From Dasypus novemcinctus (taxonomy: Eukaryota > Chordata > Mammalia > Cingulata > Dasypodidae): a DNA stretch of 64,000 nucleotides. The position numbers and the translations under genes were made by a program. Location of the stretch: positions 115,608,599 through 115,672,598 of the forward strand of contig NC_080678.1 in NCBI RefSeq assembly GCF_030445035.2, read 5' to 3'. This document shows positions 40,822-46,869 of the stretch, piece by piece; positions within the stretch are counted from its first letter, which is position 1, and each line of letters opens with the position of its first letter. Below the pieces are notes generated by a model that was given only the letters and a program-made list of their open reading frames with translations, was not told the origin of the DNA and did not search any database.

Positions 40822-41237
40822 GGGCAGCGGACTTGGCCCAGTGGTTAGGGCATCCATCTACCACATGGGAGGTCCACAGTTCAAACCCTGGGCCTCCTTG
40901 ACCCGTGTGAGCTGGTCCATGCACAGTGCTGATGCACGCAAGGAGTGCTGCACCATGCAGGGGTGTTCCCTGTGTAGGGGAGCCCCATGCGCAAGGAGTG
41001 CGCCCTGTAAGGAGAGCCGCCTAGCGTGAAAGAAAGTGCAGCCTGCCTAAGAATGGGACGACCCACACGGAGAAATGACACAACAAGATGACACAGCAAA
41101 AAGAAACACAGATTCCCGTGCCACTGACAACAACAGAAGCGGACAAAGAAGACGCAGCAAATAGACACAGAGAACAGACAACCGGGGTGTGGGGGGAAGG
41201 GGAGAGAAATAAATAAATAAATCTTTAAAAAAAAAAA
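40822..41237 (+). mobile_element. DAS-type tRNA-derived SINE, plus strand
   Basis: This is a full-length SINE in the sense direction. The tRNA-like head has an A-box-like TGGCCCAGTGG at 40,834-40,844 and a B-box-like AGTTCAAACCC at 40,878-40,888; it would be transcribed by RNA polymerase III and moved by L1 machinery. A GC-rich body and a (AAAT)n/poly-A tail (41,207-41,237) follow. The element is flanked by an exact 14-bp duplication, AAGAGCACACAGTA, at 40,808-40,821 and 41,238-41,251, so both ends are well defined. Frames across it are artefacts. Confidence 0.92.
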
Positions 41238-41251
41238 AAGAGCACACAGTA

Positions 41252-42361
41252 AAACCTGGCTGGTTTTACTTTGAGGGTGGGACCTTTTGAGGGTGGGACG
41301 GCATTGCAGTTTCTCCCATACTGGCATGTTATGCACCAAAGAACACACAACAAGCATGAACATTCCAGAAAATGTAGAAAATGATGTTCTTAAAGGCGTG
41401 CAAAATCTTTCACATTTCAAAAAGGATCCCCCTTGCTGAAGTCAGTGATTCCATCTGCTCAATGTGGAGGACTCCAAGCAAACTGCAAAACCCAGAGACC
41501 AGGCTGGAGTTGGGAGAAGAGAAAGGTAACTCCTTCCAGCCACCACAGCTTTACCACCATTGCTCAAGGCACTGTAGGTGGCACTGATATCGGGGGACAA
41601 TTGGGGGTCTCTTTGTTCTACCAAGGTCCCAGTTAATCCTTAGCATGCTCCCACTAATAAGCCACTTCTACTCCACACCAAGCTTTCTTGCTTTTTGGAT
41701 TACATTAGGGACCAGAATGACATGTGGGCTTCCAGGCGAGGTTATGGCATGCATTTCAGATGGGCAGGCTGGGCCTCCTGGTCAACACCGCCTGGCCCCA
41801 GACTTGAGAAAGACCCCGCAGTGACCTGGATGACTCCTGTTTCTAAGTGCACACTTCTCTTTGGTTATTTAAAATTAATTTCTGTGCCTCCAGCTGCCTT
41901 CTCATCTACACCACCTCCCGAAGCCTGATTCATCTTTCCTGGAGGTAGCACTGACTTACAATGCTGAGCAATTCAAGTCACCAGGGGGTGATACGAAGAG
42001 GGAATTCTGCATACCTCCTGGAGCAAGTACCAGCACACAGATCATCTGTCTCCAGATCCGTTTTCATAGCTCCTATTTTGGAGATATTACAAGTTATCAC
42101 TTCAGTACATAATATATAAATGGCATTATATGAAATTGTACATCAAGTGGACTATGACCTGCAAATTTTCACTTCCAGCAACAGAGCCACTCGTTACAGG
42201 AGCACAGAAACATTTACTAATGCTCCCTCTCTTTTGAATTCCCTTTCCCTCCTGCCTCAGAAAAATACAAATTTAACCATCTAGGATGCAGGATAAAACT
42301 CATTCTTGAAAAAATTCTTTAAAAAAGCAAGGGAAGGATAAATACGCAATTCGAGATAGCG
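41252..42361. other. Provirus left flank, no gene recognised
   Basis: Single-copy-looking sequence between the SINE and the provirus. A short direct duplication of 'tttgagggtgggac' occurs near 41,269-41,300. The host DNA beside the proviral end (42,300-42,361) continues on the far side at 47,898 once the provirus and one GTACAT copy are set aside. Confidence 0.45.
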
Positions 42362-42367
42362 GTACAT
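42362..42367 (+). repeat. Proviral target-site duplication GTACAT (left)
   Basis: GTACAT directly abuts the LTR end at 42,368 and recurs at 47,892-47,897 directly after the other LTR. A 6-bp duplication is the size class made by betaretrovirus-like integrases, and it shows that both proviral ends come from a single integration event. Confidence 0.92.
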
Positions 42368-42409
42368 TGCTGCGGCTTGCTCGGTCGGTAGAGGTGGGGT
42401 CTGGCTGCG

Positions 42410-42524
42410 GACGAGGGGTCGGTCCAGCTCTGGACGAGGGGTCGGTCCCGCTTGAGACGAGGGGTCGGTCCCACTTGGGACGAGGGGTCGGTCCGGCAGC
42501 AGACGAGGGATCGGTCTCACAAGG
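42410..42524 (-). repeat. 23-bp x5 minisatellite in R/U5
   Basis: The word GACGAGGGGTCGGTC (plus strand) starts at 42,410, 42,433, 42,456, 42,479 and 42,502, a strict 23-bp period with a variable 8-bp spacer; the last copy has one change (GGGATCGG). The same array is present in the 5' LTR at 46,912-47,026. It lies downstream of the TATA box and so is transcribed. Confidence 0.92.
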
Positions 42525-42544
42525 GGTGGCGCGGTTCGGCTGAC

Positions 42545-42684
42545 GGGGTCGCCCGGCGAAGCCGGCGACGAAGGGGTCGCCCGGCGAAGCCGGCGACGAA
42601 GGGGTCGCCCGGAGAAGCCGGCGACGAAGGGGTCGCCCGGCGAAGCCGGCGACGAAGGGGTCGCCCGGAGAAGGAGGCGACGAA
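42545..42684 (-). repeat. 28-bp x5 minisatellite in R/U5
   Basis: Units beginning GGGGTCGCCCGG (plus strand) start at 42,545, 42,573, 42,601, 42,629 and 42,657. Each unit carries the complementary arms CGCCCGGC / GCCGGCG around GAA, so a transcript could fold each unit into a short GC hairpin. The fifth unit is diverged and contains one of the two LTR-LTR differences. The same array occurs at 47,047-47,186 in the 5' LTR. Confidence 0.92.
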
Positions 42685-42806
42685 CTGGGGACAAGGGAGG
42701 CCAGGCCCTTGTCGGGGGCTCTCAGGACTGGAGGGCGCACGGCAGAAGAACCACCGCGGAGACAAGGTAAACACGCAAGTCCACTTTACTGAGGGAGAGG
42801 CAACAG

Positions 42807-42813
42807 TTTTATA
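42807..42813 (-). promoter_or_regulatory. TATA box of the 3' LTR
   Basis: Minus-strand TATAAAA, with four CCAAT boxes on its upstream side within 160 bp (plus-strand ATTGG at 42,831-42,835, 42,857-42,861, 42,917-42,921 and 42,959-42,963). This is a classic RNA polymerase II retroviral core promoter. The start site is expected about 25-30 bp downstream, near 42,780. An AGTAAA at 42,785-42,790 (minus) is a possible variant polyadenylation hexamer. The equivalent TATA in the 5' LTR is 47,309-47,315. Confidence 0.8.
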
Positions 42814-42989
42814 GGGGCTGGGGAAGGCTGATTGGTCGAAGCCATGCCCTGTTCTGATTGGTTGCTGGCGAAAGGTCAGTGGGCGGTACTGGACGGGGGA
42901 GGGGTGGTGGTTAGGGATTGGCTGTCGCTGTTGCTGGGGGAAGGGGCAGGGTTTAGGGATTGGTGGCTGCTGTTGCTGGGGTGGAGGGC

Positions 42990-43135
42990 AGACTTGAGTT
43001 TCCCCGCCCACGCCTGGCTGTTGCTGCTGTAGGGGGAAGGGAAAAGGGCGGGCTGGATTTTTCCGCCCACACCTGGCTGTTGCTGCTGTCGGGGGAGGGG
43101 AAAAGGGCAGACTGGAATTTTCTGCCCTGCGCCTG
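42990..43135 (-). repeat. 59-bp enhancer-like tandem repeat in U3
   Basis: The motif GCCC(A/T)(C/G)(G/A)CCTG recurs at 43,006, 43,065 and 43,124 with an exact 59-bp period; each unit includes a 'ctggctgttgctgctgt' block and a G/A-rich block with 'gggaaaagggc'. Direct repeats of this size in U3 upstream of CCAAT and TATA boxes are typical of retroviral enhancers. The 5' LTR copy lies at 47,492-47,637. Confidence 0.75.
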
Positions 43136-43389
43136 CGCAAGGAGAAGGAAGAAGAAGGGTGCCGTCCTACAAGGCATCGGGTGGCGCCATCTGGGAGGAG
43201 GGGCGGCCGCGGAAGCATGGCTGCTGAGAAGGGGAGACCCGAGGGCACTCTGCGCCCATGCCGAGCTTCCTTCAGGGGTGGCGGTGAGTCCGACCAGCCA
43301 CCCTATTATGGGGGCAGCGGAATTAGGCCTACCGCGGCCGCTCCCCTGCCAGGCCAGCAAACCACACTTCAGCCCGAGGGGTGACCGCA

Positions 43390-43404
43390 TTTCCCCCTTC
43401 TTTT
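43390..43404 (-). promoter_or_regulatory. Polypurine tract (plus-strand primer)
   Basis: Minus-strand AAAAGAAGGGGGAAA directly abuts the TG start of the 3' LTR. This is the expected place and composition for the RNase H-resistant primer of plus-strand DNA synthesis. Confidence 0.92.
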
Positions 43405-43969
43405 CAAATAAGGGCCAGGATGGCAGCAGCAACAAGTAGCTGAGGCCCAAGAGGCAGTAAGCAATGAGGGAAGCGGGGCTGAAGAGGGAGGTGAGTATGA
43501 CGGGGATACAAATGTACAATTTGGGGGGCAGTATCTTGCCGTTGCAAGCAAGGGTGGCCAATGTCCAATTCTCATTTATCTCGGTGGCTATAAGGTCCAT
43601 GTGCTGTTAAAAGTCCAGGATGATAGCGCGTTACAGGTGGTTGATCTCTTCTTGGTGGCGAAGAGCGGTAGAGGCAGACTGTGTGATGGTCTGGAGGATC
43701 ACAGCGGTGAGGACAAGTTGCGTCAGGGCACCAGCGACGGTGGTGGCGGCAGCGTCGGGAGTGGTGGAGACGTAGGCGAGGACAATAAGAAGGCCAAAGT
43801 CTCCGGGAGGCCAGGAGAGGCAGAGGCGTTGTTTGGAGCTGCTCGGTTTGAGATGAAGTGTCTTCACTAGGCGGAGTTGGAAAGGCTGAGTCACCTTTAG
43901 TTGAGCTATGATGTCTTCTTGGTGTTGGTTGTCATGGTGATAGGGGCCTCTTCTGGACTATTGGACGAG
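43405..43969 (-). pseudogene. env: env transmembrane-subunit remnant
   Basis: One frame (43,894-43,631, then 43,600 into the LTR) carries a hydrophobic, Ala/Thr/Val-rich segment like a fusion peptide, followed by a Gln/Leu/Ile heptad-like stretch (43,720-43,634), then an ectodomain piece, and a long hydrophobic membrane-anchor segment (about 43,545-43,420) before the PPT. Two in-frame TAA stops interrupt it at 43,633-43,631 and 43,609-43,607. No receptor-binding SU region lies between the splice acceptor and this TM piece, so env is both truncated and broken. Assignment as TM rests on position and hydrophobic pattern; the family is not sequence-verified. Confidence 0.65.
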
Positions 43970-43992
43970 CTGTAAAAGAAAAGAGGGAGTTT
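43970..43992 (-). promoter_or_regulatory. env splice acceptor
   Basis: On the minus strand a pyrimidine-rich run ending TTTTCTTTTACAG is followed by CTCG, with AG at 43,971-43,970. It lies between the integrase end and the env remnant, as a subgenomic env acceptor should. The matching donor is at 45,777-45,776. Confidence 0.75.
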
Positions 43993-43995
43993 TTC

Positions 43996-44402
43996 TCAGG
44001 GGGAGATTATCCCCCTGGAAGGGTTAGTTTGTGGTTGAAGGAGTGGGGGATTGCAATGTTTTATCAATCTTTCTGGTAGCCAGCGAGGGCCATTTCCTTG
44101 TTGGTCATATATGTAGGCAGAGCCTCGTCCCCAGATGATCACGGGGTCAGGCCCATTCCATTGCGCTGTTAGAGGGTCACGCCGCATAACAATAGCTTGT
44201 TGCGTTTGTGTGGCAGGATGCCAGTGCCTGTCGGCTACAGATTGCCTATTCATATCCAGGGTAAGGAAATTGAGGACAAAGAGAGCATGATGTAGAAGGT
44301 CTCGTGGTCGCTGTTAAGAAAGACCAAGAGAACTTTCAGCTAAGCGACTTAAAGTGTTTTTTAGGGTGCGGTGGGCATGTTCTATGATGCCTTGGCTTTG
44401 AG
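43996..44402 (-). pseudogene. pol: pol: integrase C-terminal remnant
   Basis: The minus-strand frame starts abruptly in the integrase catalytic core, with the block QGIIEHAHRTLK (its Glu, at 44,382-44,380, is the third acidic residue of the DDE triad), and continues to the DNA-binding C-terminal domain with W.GPDPVIIWGRGSAY and GPRWLPERLI. The latter are hallmarks of class II/betaretroviral integrases. A TAA at 44,316-44,314 interrupts the frame. The zinc-binding N-terminus and the first two catalytic Asp residues are missing, replaced by AT-rich DNA upstream. It cannot encode an active integrase. Confidence 0.88.
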
Positions 44403-45483
44403 AAAGAACAAAAATTTTTAACTTTGCATCAGCATACTACCCGACACCAAAGCCTGTAAAGTTTTATAGATAGACCCATTAAATTTTATTTAAGTTTAAC
44501 TGTAAAAATTCCGTGTCCACTAATCTTCTGCAGTTTCAGCATTCACTCAGGTTCCGTCCTATACTCTACTCTTTCCAATAGTCAATTATTTTATTTCAGG
44601 ACAAAATTATTTTCTGTTTCTTTAAGAATAACTTTTCTTTAAATACTTAGTAGCACGCAATATTAGAAACCGTTTCCTAAAAGCAAGTTGGCAGGGGAGC
44701 TTGGTTGCTGTTAATCTTTCCTGTTATAAAATTACCTTTTATTATTATTATCATCAATTTAGCTTTATATATATATATTTAAGAATGACCTTTTGAAATT
44801 AGCCATTTAATACCTTAATGTAAACTATTGAAGATAAATTTTATCTTTACAGAACACATTCCCTTACGTAAAGTTATCACAATACCTTTTACACTTGCCA
44901 CATGCAAATTAAATTTCAAGAGTTTATGAAAAATTAGCCATCTTACTTTAGGACAAAATACGTCTTTTTGCAAAACTTATTACATTTCCGTTAGCATTTT
45001 TACAAACTTTTAACCTTTTTAATATTCATATAAGTTTTACATTCTTTATATTATCCTGTGAAGAAAAATAAGTTATTCATTTTAATCTAGGCAAGAACAA
45101 CTTTTTATGAAGACGTACAGTTAATTTTGTTAATTAAGACTTACAATTTTTTTTAAAATTGTAGATATCTTATTAACATTTAAACTTATGTATTAATATA
45201 ATAAACTTAAGTATTAATATAAGCGCTTATTTAATTTTTGGCCATTTGAATAGAGCTCTTTTAAAGATTTCTAGTAATTTATATTTACCATCCGGAGGTA
45301 TCACAATATACGTTGACATTGAACGAACAGACAGACAAACACAGAACAATTACAACACATTAACAGAAATATATAATTTATTTACAGTTGACTCATAATT
45401 CTTACTTTCTTGGTATAGCTGCTTTTAAATCTTTTTTTATATAGCATATCATAGATTATACCCTTCAAGATTTTTTCTGGACT
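44403..45483 (-). other. AT-rich replacement segment of unknown origin in the provirus
   Basis: About 1.08 kb of strongly AT-rich sequence sits exactly where the remainder of gag, protease and most of pol should be. It has no open frame of 60 codons or more on either strand, no reverse-transcriptase or protease motif, and includes a (TA)n run near 44,766-44,780. The change in composition from the GC-rich leader and LTR is abrupt on both sides (near 45,490 and 44,402). It could be captured host or other-retroelement RNA. I see no match to the repeats I know. Confidence 0.8.
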
Positions 45484-45735
45484 TTATGTTGCCTGTAATA
45501 AGCCAGGAGGGAATCTTTTACCTTCCTGCTCCACAGCAAAAGTGACCCTATCTATAAGGCGAGTATAGGTGTCTGGGTCCCAAAGCTGACACGTGGTAAG
45601 CCACGGATTAAAGGGGAGAAGAAGGTCCCAATATACTTGAAGCTGTTTGAAAGAGATCTTACACCGGTGAGTGTCTAGGAGACCGGCGAGGGCCCGAACT
45701 TGTGGGGCTTGCTTAGCAGATAGGATGTTACCCAT
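45484..45735 (-). pseudogene. gag: gag: matrix N-terminal remnant
   Basis: The minus-strand ATG at 45,735-45,733 opens an 83-codon frame starting MGNILS, with Gly2 and Ser6 in place for N-myristoylation, which anchors retroviral matrix proteins to the plasma membrane. The following helical, Trp/Leu-rich segment (LQVYWDLLLPFNPW) resembles betaretroviral MA. The frame ends at TAA shortly after the junction with the AT-rich segment, so capsid and nucleocapsid are absent. Retention of gag start sequences may reflect their role in RNA packaging rather than in protein. The frame also stays open upstream of the ATG to 45,924. Confidence 0.75.
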
Positions 45736-45771
45736 TGCTAATGGCCTTTTGGAGCCGATAAGAAAAGGGGC

Positions 45772-45783
45772 CCTTACCTTGAG
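45772..45783 (-). promoter_or_regulatory. Major splice donor
   Basis: Minus-strand CTCAAG/GTAAGG, with GT at 45,777-45,776, is close to a perfect 5' splice site. It lies about 40 nt upstream of the gag ATG and well downstream of the PBS, the usual place for the retroviral major donor. Confidence 0.78.
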
Positions 45784-46007
45784 AGCGCGGCGATGGGAGC
45801 CGAGGTGCGCAGTGAGACAAGGGGTCGGAGCCGGTGGGGCTCCGACGGTGGTCGCGGGCCAAGAGAAGGCCCCGACGAGGGGAGGGCGGGACGACGAGCA
45901 GTGGAGCAAGGCAAAGGGGAGCAAGCACAGAGGGGAGGAGGCAGAGGTGAAGGCAGGGGTGGAGGTGCTCAGGCACGCGCTCCTGAGAGTTTTATTGGCG
46001 CCTCTTA

Positions 46008-46806
46008 ATCATAGCGGGTCGGTATAAGCCCCCGACATGGAAGGAGAAAGCCATCCAGCGATTCTCCCAGACCGCCGTGGATCGTATGAGGTAGCCAAGG
46101 CTCAGGTAGCAGCAATATTGCACGAGAGAAGTCCCAAGGTGAGAAGAGAGGAGGGCGTAGGGCTGTGGTAGGATTACTTCAGACGTGCAAGCGTGCACTC
46201 CCGAGAAATCCAAGGCTCCTCTTAATCATAGCGGGTCGGTATAAGCCCCCGACATGGAAGGAGAAAGCCATCCAGCGATTCTCCCAGACCGCCGTGGATC
46301 GTATGAGGTAGCCAAGGCTCAGGTAGCAGCAATGTTGCACGAGAGAAGTCCCAAGGTGAGAAGAGAGGAGGGGGTAGGGCTGTGGTAGGATTACTTCAGA
46401 CGTGCAAGCGCGTGCTCCCGAGAAATCCAAGGCTCCTCTTAATCATAGCGGGTCGGTATAAGCCCCCGACATGGAAGGAGAAAGCCATCCAGCGATTCTC
46501 CCAGACCGCCGTGGATCATATGAGGTAGCCAAGGCTCAGGTAGCAGCAATGTTGCACGAGAGAAGTCCCAAGGTGAGAAGAGAGGAGGGGGTAGGGCTGT
46601 GGTAGGATTACTTCAGACGTGCAAGCGCGTGCTCCCGAGAAATCCAAGGCTCCTCTTAATCATAGCGGGTCGGTATAAGCCCCCGACATGGAAGGAGAAA
46701 GCCATCCAGCGATTCTCCCAGACCGCCGTGGATCATATGAGGTAGCCAAGGCTCAGGTAGCAGCAATGTTGCACGAGAGAAGTCCCACGGTGAGAAGAGA
46801 GGAGGG
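46008..46806 (-). repeat. 217-bp tandem repeat in the proviral leader (about 3.7 copies)
   Basis: The marker CATGGAAGGAG (plus strand) occurs at 46,036, 46,253, 46,470 and 46,687, an exact 217-bp period. The units differ at only a handful of positions (for example GATCGTATGAGG in units 1 and 2 against GATCATATGAGG in units 3 and 4). The array lies between the PBS and the splice donor, in the region that normally holds the RNA dimerisation and packaging signals. Minus-strand frames of 73-83 codons recur with the unit but do not look like conserved proteins. Confidence 0.93.
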
Positions 46807-46849
46807 GGGGGCGCCAGGTTATGGAGTGAGGCTGTGGTGGGGTTGCCTT

Positions 46850-46867
46850 GCCCCACGTTGGGCGCCA
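46850..46867 (-). promoter_or_regulatory. Primer-binding site for tRNA-Lys1,2
   Basis: Minus-strand TGGCGCCCAACGTGGGGC is the exact complement of the 3' 18 nt of mammalian tRNA-Lys(CUU), including CCA. It lies 2 nt from the end of the 5' LTR. This defines the element as K-type, consistent with its integrase. Confidence 0.95.
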
Positions 46868-46869
46868 GC

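Larger units (their letters stand above)
42517..43248 (-). other. 243-codon open frame inside the LTR
   Basis: A sense-strand frame open for 243 codons runs from U3 through the TATA box into the 28-bp array, and is equally open in the 5' LTR (47,019-47,750) with two amino-acid differences. The product would be rich in Pro, Ser and Arg and shows low complexity from the minisatellites. MMTV is a precedent for a betaretroviral protein coded in the LTR, but several other frames here are also open because the DNA is GC-rich and poor in stop codons. I regard it as more likely chance than a gene. Confidence 0.2.
42368..43389 (-). repeat. 3' LTR of the provirus
   Basis: On the minus strand the LTR begins TGCGGTCACC and ends GCAGCA, so it has the canonical TG...CA ends. 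It is 1,022 bp and matches 46,870-47,891 at a constant offset of 4,502 bp, with only two base differences (near 42,675 and 42,869). GC content and CpG density are very high compared with the flanks. By position of the TATA box, U3 covers roughly 43,389-42,785 and R plus U5 the rest. It holds four CCAAT boxes, a 59-bp enhancer-like repeat and two minisatellite arrays, each listed separately. As the 3' LTR it would supply the polyadenylation site. Confidence 0.95.

Noticed and set aside
40834..40905. Apparent tRNA gene with A- and B-box-like motifs
   Set aside because: It is the head of a SINE with a tail and target duplications; it does not fold into an intact cloverleaf and two more copies of the element exist in the window.
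42545..42684. Regular short repeats considered as a CRISPR array
   Set aside because: Strict tandem units without unique spacers, duplicated in both LTRs of a mammalian provirus; it is a minisatellite.
42960..43439. 159-codon plus-strand (antisense) frame in the LTR, as a possible antisense viral gene
   Set aside because: It is equally open in the other LTR only because the LTRs are identical; several frames on both strands are open in this GC-rich repeat DNA.
44403..45483. Mitochondrial DNA insertion as the source of the AT-rich proviral segment
   Set aside because: There is no recognisable mitochondrial tRNA, rRNA or coding frame, and the (TA)n and A/T homopolymer character does not resemble mammalian mtDNA.
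46008..46806. Repeated minus-strand frames (73-83 codons) in the 217-bp array as a tandem gene family
   Set aside because: They repeat because the DNA unit repeats; the frames have no domain and lie in the untranslated leader.
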